Shown one piece after another: positions 7,824-16,064 of a DNA stretch of 64,000 nucleotides. The DNA is from Polyangiaceae bacterium (GTDB lineage Bacteria; Myxococcota_A; Polyangia; Polyangiales; Polyangiaceae), in contig JANXOF010000033.1 in the NCBI GenBank assembly GCA_025353725.1, positions 1 to 64,000 of the forward strand, written 5' to 3'. A model generated the notes under the pieces. That model was not told where the DNA came from, searched no databases, and saw only the letters and a list, made by a program, of their open reading frames with translations. Position 1 is the stretch's first letter. Every line of letters starts with the position of its first letter. The translations under genes were made by a program, and so were the position numbers.

Positions 7824-8189
7824 CTATCGCCTCAGGCCATCGCGAATCGCTCTCGCGCGTTCATGGGTCGCAAAGAGCGCCGAGGACGTCCCATGCTGAG
7901 GGAGCTTGCTCACATTTTGCCCTTGCACCATCTAGCTATTACCGAAATCATCGAACGATTCTGCCGTTTGGTCGTGATGATTGATTCCGAGCATGTGACC
8001 GATTTCATGCAACACAATACGCCCAATCGGCCACTCGCTTTTCGTGTCGAGCGCATTGACGATAACGGCGTTGAAATCAACCCCCGGTTACTTCCGAAAG
8101 GTCGTCTCTGGATTCGCAGCCTCTACGTCGCAGGTCTGGAGCGGAATACTAAATCGGTGCAGAACGCACATCTCATGACGCGACTGTGA
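7824..8189 (-). pseudogene. Decayed metzincin (matrixin-like) zinc metalloprotease
   Basis: On the minus strand a frame reads VDFNAVIVNALDTKSEWPIG and then RIVLHEIGHMLGINHHD, which is the complete metzincin zinc motif HExxHxxGxxHxD at 8009-7971. The frame is closed upstream by a TAA (after the codons for FRK) and interrupted downstream by a TAG at 7934-7932 within GNS-stop-MVQG, before ending at a TAG at 7826-7824. Matrixin-like proteases from this group of bacteria have the same N-A-V-I-V-N lead-in before the zinc site. The plus-strand frame over this stretch is only its shadow. Confidence 0.65.
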
Positions 8190-8271
8190 CGCCGCCAACA
8201 ACAACAACAAAGCCAATTTCAGTTCTCACGGAGCTTCGAGAGGCGGACACACGAAGGCGATCGCGCCGGGT

Positions 8272-10179
8272 TCACTCGTTCACATCAAGGCCGACGATTT
8301 GCATAAGGCGCAGCGCGTTCGAGCTTTGCACAATGCCTTGCCTAAGCAAGTAGTCGAACGTCATGATCTCGCCGGTGACCTGCTCCTGAAAGTGGATATT
8401 TACGACTTGGTCGGGCATCGAAGTCGCGAGGTCTCCGAGGCCGAGATCGTGCGTCGAGACGGCCCCCATCGCCCCAAGGCGAAGAAGCTCACGCAGGATG
8501 GCGCGCGCACCGATAAGGCGTTCACGCGTGTTCGTACCGTGCAGAATCTCGTCAAGGAGGAAAAGAACGGTGCCTTGCTCAGCCCCGCTTTGCGTCTTGC
8601 GCGCGAGGTCGAGAACGAGCTTCAACTTCTTCAACTCGGCGTAAAATCGGCTTGTTCCTTCGTCGAGCGAATCCGAAACGCGCATGCTCGACGCCACGAC
8701 GAGACGCCCTAACCGAAGCGACTTGGCGCAGACGGGCGCACCGGCGTTTGCGAGCACGACATTGATGCCGATCGCCCTCAAAAGCGTGCTTTTGCCCGAC
8801 ATATTCGAACCGGTCACGACCAACCCGTGAGAGGGGCCAGGAACAATGACGTCGTTCGAGACGCGCTTTCCCGCTTCAATCAACGGGTGCCCGAGGGACT
8901 GCGCATCGAACGTCGCGTCGTCGACGAACTCGGGGAATGTATGGTCTGGCCTTTCGAACGCGAAACCCGCGAGCGAGGCAAGCGCCTCCACGTCAGCAAG
9001 CGCGCGGAACCAGCCGAACGCCACGCGACCCGCCCGCGACCGCCACCGGTCGAGAGCCAAGGCGCACCAGAGGTCCCACATCAACATAGGTCCGAGGAAG
9101 AACCGAAAAATTTCGTTGTTCCGCGCGTCGAGAAAGCCGACGATCCGCGACAGCGACGCCATCTCCTTCGTCGCCGATGCGCCGCTTTCGCGGAGGCGCT
9201 TTTGCAGTGCGACCAGCGCGGGCGCCTCGAACGTTTCGCGGTCGACAATGGCAAGCATTCTTCCGTAACGAGAAAGCGCCGTCTCCTTCGACGACGCGGC
9301 CTCGAGCGATGGCCCCATGCGCGAACGGAGGCGCGCAAGCGCTCCTATGCACAGCGCAAAAGGCACGAGAAAGACTACGCGAGGCACGAGACCGAACGAG
9401 CTCGCCACGGACGTGCCCACGGCGATCACTGGCAGGACGACCGCGAGTCCGTAGAGACTCGAAGGAAGAGCCTTGTTCGGCTCGGCACTCGTTTGGCCTG
9501 CCCACATGACAAACGGGCGCGGGTCGGGCTTGCCCTCGCCGAGCAAGCTTCCTTCGACCGCGAGTTCTTCACGAAAGCTAAGGCGCGGCGCGAGATCACG
9601 AACGGCCGCCTGACGCGCACGAATAACGTCCGTAAAGTCCGAGCCGAGCGCGGTCTGCGACGCCACTTGATCGCTTTTCTCGGAGGCATCGCGTGTGTTG
9701 CCGTTGTCGCCTGACAGCCAGCGCGCGAGAACCTCTTCGCCGAAGCGGGTCGACGTCGCGTCGAGAAGTTGGAATAGCGATGCCTTCCCGAAGACGTCAA
9801 GGTCGCCCGCGTACGGGTGCGTGTCGAGCGCCCAGCGTTCACCGATGGAGGGAAAGCTTCGCCACGCACCCGACATGCGCGCGAGCGCGCGTTCGTGAAA
9901 ACGGACGGCCGCCGATTTACGCTCTTTTGCCTCGTGGAGGCGCGCATGAACCACGACAAGGATCACGAAGAGCAGCACGAGACCGAAGACTGCGAACCAA
10001 GCCGCGGACGCCAAGTGCGCGAAGACGATGGTGGCGAGAAGCGCGATGGCACCGCCAAAAACCGCGAGTCGGGCCGTGGCGATAACGTTTGCGCGAGCCT
10101 CCAAGGAAACGAGGACGGCCCGATGGCTCTCGCGCGCTCGTTCGTGGATCTCCCGCGGGCCATAGACGATGTCGCTCAC
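8272..10179 (-). CDS. MutS-related membrane ATPase
   Basis: The C-terminal half is a MutS ATPase core: Walker A TGSNMSGKSTLLRAIG, the Q-loop/Walker B region FLLDEILHGTNTRERLIGA and the switch STHDLGLGDL. The mismatch-recognition domains of MutS are absent. Instead the N-terminal half holds a TM pair (within RLAVFGGAIALLATIVF and the following LVLLFVILVVV) and a second hydrophobic pair after LYGLAVVLPVIAV. This is the architecture of small membrane MutS-like proteins of unknown role, not of the repair enzyme. The GTG at 10179 (VSDIVYGPREIHERA) is chosen because longer forms would overlap the divergent gene at 10221; an ATG at 10422 is also in frame. Confidence 0.85.
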   Translation of the reverse strand: MSDIVYGPREIHERARESHRAVLVSLEARANVIATARLAVFGGAIALLATIVFAHLASAAWFAVFGLVLLFVILVVVHARLHEAKERKSAAVRFHERALARMSGAWRSFPSIGERWALDTHPYAGDLDVFGKASLFQLLDATSTRFGEEVLARWLSGDNGNTRDASEKSDQVASQTALGSDFTDVIRARQAAVRDLAPRLSFREELAVEGSLLGEGKPDPRPFVMWAGQTSAEPNKALPSSLYGLAVVLPVIAVGTSVASSFGLVPRVVFLVPFALCIGALARLRSRMGPSLEAASSKETALSRYGRMLAIVDRETFEAPALVALQKRLRESGASATKEMASLSRIVGFLDARNNEIFRFFLGPMLMWDLWCALALDRWRSRAGRVAFGWFRALADVEALASLAGFAFERPDHTFPEFVDDATFDAQSLGHPLIEAGKRVSNDVIVPGPSHGLVVTGSNMSGKSTLLRAIGINVVLANAGAPVCAKSLRLGRLVVASSMRVSDSLDEGTSRFYAELKKLKLVLDLARKTQSGAEQGTVLFLLDEILHGTNTRERLIGARAILRELLRLGAMGAVSTHDLGLGDLATSMPDQVVNIHFQEQVTGEIMTFDYLLRQGIVQSSNALRLMQIVGLDVNE

Positions 10180-10220
10180 AAACAAGCGAATACCACGGGC
10201 CGCAACCCGCGGAACGTGCC

Positions 10221-11120
10221 ATGTCCAAACGCGTCCAGATGCTGCGTTTTTTACGATTTTGTTCGCACTGCACGTGGAGGCATCAAGCCTATTTGCCGAC
10301 TTTTGTGCTTTTTTCTTCGGCGCTCCTTTGGGGCGGGCGCGGATGTGAAGACGCGTCGCCGTCGGCCACGGGATCCGCGTCGTCGGCCACGAACGCGAAC
10401 CGAGCGTACTCACCTTACGCATCGCTTACCGCGGCCGCAGCTCCCGCACCGTCGGACGGCTGCGCGCGCACCGGTTCACTCGAAGGCGTGGAGAGCGACC
10501 CCTCTTGTCTTGCCAAAAACGTTGACGAGACACTCATGCGAGACGCGATGAGGCAGCTCGCGTTTGACTTGCAGCCCGACACGGCCACCGTGACCGCCGG
10601 TACGGCTGCGATTCTTCGGTTAACGGTAACCAACCGGGCAGCCGTCGAAGTCGGAGTGCTTCTCGACGCCTCCCCGCTCAACACCACCGCGCGCCCCGAC
10701 TGGACGCGCCTCAAAGGTGTACCGGAGCCTAAGCTCGGTGATTCGGGCGTGCCCGCATCCGAACGATTTCGCTTTTTGCTCCCGGTGCGAACCCTCGACA
10801 CGCACCGAAGGAGCGTCGACGGCTTGCCGAGCACCCCCAGCACTAACACGGTCGTGCCTCGCGTCTTCCACGTGCGGCTTCGTCCTGGTGGCAAGCTTAC
10901 GCACATCTTTATGTGGTGGGCGCTCCGTATCCCAACTCCAGACCCGATTACCTACGATGACGCGGGCCATCGATTCGTCCCGAAGACTGCGCCGGTACCC
11001 CTTCCGCCCGCGGAGTACCTCGTGGTCGTTGATCTCCCTCTTCACGGGATCTCCCCGCCAGAGTCGACGATGACCACGCGCCTTCGCGTCGAGAAGCCAG
11101 ATACGAAGGGCGACCGCTGA
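10221..11120 (+). CDS. Putative exported protein of unknown function
   Basis: From the ATG at 10221 (MSKRVQMLRFLRFC) the protein has a hydrophobic segment (YLPTFVLFSSALLWGGRGC) that may be a signal or lipoprotein peptide, a Ala/Ser/Pro-rich linker, and a C-terminal domain of about 180 residues with beta-strand character (VTAGTAAILRLTVTNRAAVEVGV, FHVRLRPGGKLTHIFMWWAL, PAEYLVVVDLPLHG). The last domain resembles secreted immunoglobulin-like modules, but no family is recognised. It diverges from the MutS-like gene and converges closely with the CDF transporter gene (13 bp gap). Confidence 0.7.
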   Translation: MSKRVQMLRFLRFCSHCTWRHQAYLPTFVLFSSALLWGGRGCEDASPSATGSASSATNANRAYSPYASLTAAAAPAPSDGCARTGSLEGVESDPSCLAKNVDETLMRDAMRQLAFDLQPDTATVTAGTAAILRLTVTNRAAVEVGVLLDASPLNTTARPDWTRLKGVPEPKLGDSGVPASERFRFLLPVRTLDTHRRSVDGLPSTPSTNTVVPRVFHVRLRPGGKLTHIFMWWALRIPTPDPITYDDAGHRFVPKTAPVPLPPAEYLVVVDLPLHGISPPESTMTTRLRVEKPDTKGDR

Positions 11121-11133
11121 ATCGGCGCCGAGC

Positions 11134-12030
11134 TTATCGGCCGGCGATGCTCTCCAGCGTGTCCACGTGAACGAATGCGCGGCCGACGTCCGGTACGGCT
11201 TCGACCGCGCGTTGAACACGCTCACCGACATCATGGCTTTGAGTGGCGGAAAGCTGCGCATCGACAACGACCGCGATTTCGACGTGCAAGTGATTTCCGA
11301 CGTAATGCGCCGCGATGTGACCCATCGAATGCACTCCCGCGACGGCCGACGCCGCGACCCTCAACCGATGAGAGACCTCCGCAGCCGGCGCCTCACCCAT
11401 GAGGTATCGAAGATTTGCGCGGAACAAGGCAAAGCCGTTGCGCGCAATATACACGCATGTTCCAAGTGCAAAAACGGTATCCGCATACGGAACACCCGCG
11501 CGTATGGCCACGTAGCCCAGCGTCGACGCGGCGGTCGCGGCGAGGTCGTTGCGACTGTCCGAGATGACAGCATCCACGGCGGGGCTATTGGCCTTACGCG
11601 ACCGAAGTGCCAACGCCGCAAGAAAGGCCGACTTCGCTAGAAACTTGGCTCCGAACACGAAGAGCATCGACGTGTCGAGCGCGAGTACCTCGTGCGTGAA
11701 CGCGGCGCCAAGCGCGGCGCGTCCCACCTCGAGAGCCAAAACACACGCTAGGACCGCCGAGACCAGTGCACCGATTGGTTCGGCGCGGTCATGCCCAAAA
11801 GGGTGATTGGTATCTCCAGGTCGCGCACCGACGCGCGCCGTGAACGCGAGAATCCCGGTGACGGCTACGTCCATCAGCGAATCTGCTCCTTGCGCGAGCA
11901 CGAGGTGACTGCCAGTGACCGCAAAGACCGCGGCGTGTCCGAACACCAGCGACAGGTTCACGACCAACATGAGCGCGAGCCACTTCCACGATGCGCTCGG
12001 CGTCGACACTTTGGTGGTCGTGCATAGCAC
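11134..12030 (-). CDS. Cation diffusion facilitator (CDF) metal transporter
   Basis: A 298-residue inner-membrane protein with six predicted TM segments, expected to export Zn2+ or a related divalent metal by proton antiport. Family features are the TM2 motif GADSLMDVAV, the loop NHPFGHDRAEPIGALVSA, and the TM5 motif AVISDSRNDLAATAAS, supplying the Asp residues of the transport site. The C-terminal cytoplasmic domain (about residues 215-298, with HIAAHYVGNHLHVEIAVVVD) is the ferredoxin-like metal-sensing fold of CDF proteins. The metal specificity cannot be told from sequence. Confidence 0.92.
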   Translation of the reverse strand: MLCTTTKVSTPSASWKWLALMLVVNLSLVFGHAAVFAVTGSHLVLAQGADSLMDVAVTGILAFTARVGARPGDTNHPFGHDRAEPIGALVSAVLACVLALEVGRAALGAAFTHEVLALDTSMLFVFGAKFLAKSAFLAALALRSRKANSPAVDAVISDSRNDLAATAASTLGYVAIRAGVPYADTVFALGTCVYIARNGFALFRANLRYLMGEAPAAEVSHRLRVAASAVAGVHSMGHIAAHYVGNHLHVEIAVVVDAQLSATQSHDVGERVQRAVEAVPDVGRAFVHVDTLESIAGR

Positions 12031-12155
12031 GCTCGCCGGGCTCCGCGCAGCCTTCGCGCCCCCGTAATTCGCCGAGGAACCTCTGGGCGAGTTCGTGCGA
12101 ACGACCCACGAACTACGGTGCGGCGTCAGCCGACAGAAGCGTAAGCCGAGCCGAC

Positions 12156-13106
12156 CTAAAGTCCCGGCGGAGCCAAATCGACTCTAACGACGCAACCCAC
12201 GGAGGTACCATTGGCGACGCCGTGAAGGTAGCAGCTCGTGGCGCCGTTCGGGTTTGTTCCCGGCGGCAGCGAACGTACCGTTTTGGATACTTCGCCGGGC
12301 GCGGTCGCTCCGTTATCGTGTATAAATCCCACGTTTCCATTCCCGTGTACGGTTTGTGGGGAATCGCTCTTGTTCACGACTTCGACCGCGATATTGTTTC
12401 CCTTTTGTGTTTGCAGCGCGAGCGGCTTCGTCCCGAATCCAGGACCGCCCCAACCGTCAACGTTTTTTGCGCCTCCACCCGCGGCCAAGAGTGCAGCCGT
12501 ATTCACTGGGATTGTGAGGGTTACTTTCGGATTAACTTTGAAGTTTGCGTTCGCCGTTGCCTCAACTGCACCTGACATTGCTTTTACGACGACGGCCGAC
12601 GCCGCGCCGGGTGCCGACGGCACAGTCGTGTAGGGCACTTGAAGTGTCATCTTTGCGGTCGCTGGCGTCGTGTTGATGGTCACCGAGGCCGGGCTGAACG
12701 TCGCCGTTACGCCAGCGGGCAGGCCCGACGCGCTGAGCACGGCTTGTCCCTTGAACCCTGCCTTTGGTTCGACCGTTACCGTAATATCGATCGAAGTGCC
12801 GAGATCCGTGGCCGGGGTGGCCGTGCTGAGGGCGACGCCGAGCTGGCCTGTCGTCGTCCCCGCGGTACCGGGCGCCTGCGGCGTGGTTGTCGAATTCGGG
12901 TTAGCGGCTTGGTCCGCGTCGGGCAGCGCCCCAGGCTGCTCGCTCGGGTCGTTTGGTTTCGACCCACCCGCATTGTCGCCTGGCGAGCCGCCGGTGGTTG
13001 CAGAAGAACCGCGGCGGCCTATCACGGTCGAGGAGCTTGCGTCGCTGCACCCGGCCATCATGAGCGCACCTGCCGCGACGACCGAGACGAAGAGGGCGTT
13101 TCGCAT
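12156..13106 (-). CDS. Lipoprotein with cupredoxin-like C-terminal domain
   Basis: The 316-residue protein starts with a lipoprotein signal (SVVAAGALMMAGCSD, Cys about 20), then a Gly/Ser/Thr/Pro-rich spacer to residue 85. A beta-sandwich stretch follows (VTVEPKAGFKGQAVLSASG and GLPAGVTATFSPASVTI, resembling bacterial Ig-like repeats). The last 110 residues have a cupredoxin look: NNIAVEVVNKSDSPQTVHG supplies a first His, and ATSCYLHGVANG a Cys-x-x-His. A clear axial Met is not seen, so copper binding is unproven. It is separated from the CDF gene by 125 bp and could be co-transcribed with it, which would fit metal handling. Confidence 0.8.
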   Translation of the reverse strand: MRNALFVSVVAAGALMMAGCSDASSSTVIGRRGSSATTGGSPGDNAGGSKPNDPSEQPGALPDADQAANPNSTTTPQAPGTAGTTTGQLGVALSTATPATDLGTSIDITVTVEPKAGFKGQAVLSASGLPAGVTATFSPASVTINTTPATAKMTLQVPYTTVPSAPGAASAVVVKAMSGAVEATANANFKVNPKVTLTIPVNTAALLAAGGGAKNVDGWGGPGFGTKPLALQTQKGNNIAVEVVNKSDSPQTVHGNGNVGFIHDNGATAPGEVSKTVRSLPPGTNPNGATSCYLHGVANGTSVGCVVRVDLAPPGL

Positions 13107-13279
13107 AGACGCTCGGTGTGCAAGCGCGAAGCCACCTCGATTTAATCACCGTGGGCGTCGGTAGCAGCGCTGAACCGTGTCGCGCGGTGAACGGCGACGT
13201 GAGCTTTAAAATGCCATAAACGTCGTTGATTTTGGCAAGGCCGTGGAAAATTTCAGCACGAACGGGATCGCGCGCGCCA

Positions 13280-14641
13280 TCAGGTGGTGCTTGCTTGACC
13301 ACCGTGGGAGCGTCGCGATCCACGCCTCCGCCGCATACGCGTCCACGCGAGGAGAGGCAACCCCCCCCCCGCAATGACCCAGCCTCGTTCCGGGGCCGTC
13401 GTCGGCGCGCCGACGGCGTCGCACAGGCAAGACCTCCTCGCGGCAACGGCGGCTACAGGACCCCCAGCGTCTGACGTGCGGCTCGGCGCAGCCGACGTTG
13501 CTGGAGGAGGTCCCGCCTCGCGCGGGAGAAATTGTGCGAGCGTTTCGGGCCATGCGCCTTCACATAGACTTGGCGCGGCCGCACAAGCGACCGGCCCACG
13601 AACGTCGGCAAACGTCGCCAGAGATGATACCGTGCGGCCGCGATCAAGAGATACCGCGATGGCGGATCCGCCGAGCGTAAACGGGTTCTCACAAATAAAG
13701 AGACGACCTCCAGGCGCGTCGTGGAGGCACAAGACGCCGTGGTTCGACACGCGCTCGAAGTGTTCGCCACGATCCGTCGAGCGGAAGATGCCATCGGCGG
13801 GACGTCCCGAGCCCGCATACAGCGTTTTGCCATCGGCACCCTTGGTAAAGCCAAACATCGCGGTCTCCATCGAGAGCGTCTCTCGAAATGTCTTTCCGCT
13901 GTCCGTGGTGACGAGCACGGTACTGCCGGTCGTATGCAGGTGGCGTAAGACTACGCGATTGGCGTCTTTGGAGTCGACGACTGCGATGAAAAGTGGCCCG
14001 GTGTGGGCGAGGTCGTTCTTCGCGACGCGGAACGTCTTGCCCCCGTCGTCCGACCGCCACAGCCATCCGCGCACGGTGCCGTAAGGCTGCGCCGTCACGT
14101 ACATCGTCGAGGGGTTGGACGGCGCGACCTCGAGCGTCATCGGGTGAATATCGTCGGGAAGTAGCCCAAGCTTTGTCCAGACCGACCCAGGCGAAGTCAA
14201 GCGTCCCCACACGGCTCCCCTCTTGTCGGGAGCCCCCGTGAGCGCCCAAAGGGTTTCGCCTTTCGCGTCCGTCGTGAGGTCAACGAGCTGCTCGCCATCG
14301 AGCTCGGCGCTTGTCTCGACCGCGCAGCCATCGATCGTCGAGACGAGCCCGCGCTCGAGACCTACCCACAGCCTCCCGTCGCGCGTGACGGCGATAGGAG
14401 GGTCCCACGTGCCGCCGTACCCGAGCGTACGCTCACAAATCCAACGCCAAGAGGCGCCCGCATCCCTTGAAAGAAGAATACCGAACGTCGTGCGGAGAAA
14501 AACAGTCGACCCGTCGCCGGAGGGGACCGTGAGGATAGCCTGCGCTTGGGGGAATCGACCGTTTGCCCGCGCGGGCTGGGAGATACCAAACGACGTAAGA
14601 GCCATGAGCGCAACGGCGGACCAACGGCGGAGAGCAAGCAC
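13280..14641 (-). CDS. Secreted BNR-repeat (sialidase-fold) protein with MYXO-CTERM-like anchor
   Basis: A 453-residue exported protein: signal peptide (VALMALTSFGISQPARA), then a beta-propeller with several Asp-box/BNR-type turns (LSRDAGASWRW, RSDDGGKTFRV, TTDSGKTFRE, RSTDRGEHFERV, SLDRGRTVSSL). Such folds occur in sialidases and photosystem-II-stability-type proteins; catalytic Arg triad residues were not identified, so an enzymatic role is not claimed. The C-terminus has a Cys-x-Cys motif (SCLCDAVGAP), a short hydrophobic helix (VIAGGGLPLLAW) and an Arg cluster, the layout of a MYXO-CTERM sorting signal. Ten consecutive G bases encode part of that helix. Confidence 0.82.
   Translation of the reverse strand: MLALRRWSAVALMALTSFGISQPARANGRFPQAQAILTVPSGDGSTVFLRTTFGILLSRDAGASWRWICERTLGYGGTWDPPIAVTRDGRLWVGLERGLVSTIDGCAVETSAELDGEQLVDLTTDAKGETLWALTGAPDKRGAVWGRLTSPGSVWTKLGLLPDDIHPMTLEVAPSNPSTMYVTAQPYGTVRGWLWRSDDGGKTFRVAKNDLAHTGPLFIAVVDSKDANRVVLRHLHTTGSTVLVTTDSGKTFRETLSMETAMFGFTKGADGKTLYAGSGRPADGIFRSTDRGEHFERVSNHGVLCLHDAPGGRLFICENPFTLGGSAIAVSLDRGRTVSSLATFADVRGPVACAAAPSLCEGAWPETLAQFLPREAGPPPATSAAPSRTSDAGGPVAAVAARRSCLCDAVGAPTTAPERGWVIAGGGLPLLAWTRMRRRRGSRRSHGGQASTT
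13361..13370 (-). repeat. Poly-G(10) homopolymer in coding sequence
   Basis: Ten C on the plus strand (ten G on the coding strand) fall in the codons for Ala-Gly-Gly-Gly of the C-terminal anchor helix of the BNR-repeat protein. A one-base slip would replace the hydrophobic helix and Arg cluster with unrelated residues in another open frame. Confidence 0.9.
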
Positions 14642-14692
14642 GGTACGCTTCTACAGCCTGCGCCGCGCATCCGTCCCGTTTGCTTTCGGTGA

Positions 14693-15856
14693 CTACGGAA
14701 GGGCGTTGATCCAGGCGTCAAGTAGAGCGTGGCCGTTGACGTCGGGCGTGCGCGTGACCAACGGCGGCATTTGGTAGTCGGCGTTCGGCTCCTCCGCGGG
14801 AGCGACGCGGCGGCCCGAAAGCAGCGAAGTAAGGCTCGATGCGGGATCTTTAGGGGCAATGCGGAAGTACGGTTTTCCCGTTGCCGCGTTCGTCTTCGAA
14901 GAAGGAACCGAGACTGCGGTGATGTAAGCGTCGAGATCTTGGACTCTCGCCGACTTGGCTTTGAGCTGCGAGGGCCGGAGCAGGAAAAAAAGCTGCGTAA
15001 ATTGAGCCGCCGCAGCGGGGTTTGAGTTGTGACACGCGCCGCAGTTCGCGTGCAGCCACCCGAGGGCCTGCGCGGCCGTCCCGTTGTGGTCGTTGGGCAC
15101 TTCGAACGCCGTCGTCGGGGGCGCTCCGGACAGCCGGCCCTCGGCGGCGAGCATCGCGAGCGTAACGCCCTGCGCGGTCGGTAGCCCGAGGCTGACGGCC
15201 TCGAAACCAAGTACGGGCTCGGCGCGTCCGGCATGGCACGTATCGCACGCCGCGCGCGCGGGGACCTCGTAGGCAGGTCCGGCAACGCGCGCGACCTTGT
15301 CGCCGTTGTCCTTGCGAACGGCGTCGGTCTCGGCGTCGTTCCAGCGGTACGTCGTGTAGCGCCATGCGCCCTTCGACTTTTCATAAAGGCGCGTTTCGAT
15401 GCGCTTTGCGTTGAGTCGAAACTCTTTCCAGAACTTCGTGCCGTCCGGAAACGTCCACTCATCGAAGTTTGCAATGTTGATTTTCGCGCCGGGCGGGAGA
15501 TAGACAAAACGAGACTTATCCGCGCCATCGCTCCAAAACGTTACCCCCGGCATGTACGACCGGTTGTCGGCGCGGATGACTTTGGCATTAAAGTCGGAAT
15601 AAAGTCCCGCGCACTCGAGGTGCTTCTTTAGCCCGTCGCTGTCTGTCTCGGCGGCGCCTTCACAGTTTCTTGCCCACCCGCCGTGCGCGGCATCTCCCGC
15701 GTCGCTTTCTTGCACACCAGGACTTGCCTGCGCGTCGCGCCCGGCGAGATCCACCAGCGCCGTATCCCCTTCGGTAGGGGCGCTGCCACAACCCACCCAA
15801 GCCGCCAGCCCCAGAGGCATCACGACGAACGCGGCTCGCACTATTACGTTCTGCAT
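14693..15856 (-). CDS. Dihaem c-type cytochrome lipoprotein
   Basis: From the ATG at 15856 (MQNVIVRAAFV) the protein has a lipoprotein signal ending LGLAAWVGCGS, a linker, and a domain resembling the 'SO2930-family' dihaem proteins (VTFWSDGADKSRFVYLPP, WTFPDGTKFWKEF, TRLYEKSKGAWRYTTYRWN). Two haem-attachment motifs are visible, CDTCH (near 15235-15250) and CGACH (near 15030-15045). A longer start at 15928 exists but would precede the signal peptide with 24 extra residues. The product is expected in the periplasm or at the outer membrane, in electron transfer. It lies 51 bp upstream of the BNR-repeat gene on the same strand, so the two may share a transcript. Confidence 0.88.
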   Translation of the reverse strand: MQNVIVRAAFVVMPLGLAAWVGCGSAPTEGDTALVDLAGRDAQASPGVQESDAGDAAHGGWARNCEGAAETDSDGLKKHLECAGLYSDFNAKVIRADNRSYMPGVTFWSDGADKSRFVYLPPGAKINIANFDEWTFPDGTKFWKEFRLNAKRIETRLYEKSKGAWRYTTYRWNDAETDAVRKDNGDKVARVAGPAYEVPARAACDTCHAGRAEPVLGFEAVSLGLPTAQGVTLAMLAAEGRLSGAPPTTAFEVPNDHNGTAAQALGWLHANCGACHNSNPAAAAQFTQLFFLLRPSQLKAKSARVQDLDAYITAVSVPSSKTNAATGKPYFRIAPKDPASSLTSLLSGRRVAPAEEPNADYQMPPLVTRTPDVNGHALLDAWINALP

Positions 15857-16064
15857 CGTTCGATAAACGATATCCGAACCGCGGGCCCTTTCGCATCGTG
15901 GGCGGTAAATGCGCAAAATACTGAGCACATTCGAAGATAGTGTGTGCCTACCTCTGTCTTGGTCGGAGACTATGTTTTGAAGTGAAGGTCAAGTCACGAC
16001 ATCGAGTTCTGAATCTTCTGTTTGACTGCTTTTTATCCTGCTCACCCTTGCTTAAGCGGAACGC

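Noticed and set aside
7863-8189. 108-codon plus-strand frame
   Set aside because: The minus strand carries a decayed metzincin with a perfect zinc motif over the same bases; the plus frame has no recognisable feature.
8827-9714. 295-codon plus-strand frame over the MutS-like gene
   Set aside because: It is a shadow of the MutS-like coding strand, extremely rich in Arg and Glu, with no domain.
10423-10906. Minus-strand frame opposite the exported protein gene
   Set aside because: The plus strand shows a better signal peptide and codon bias; the minus frame is Arg/Ser-rich with no domain.
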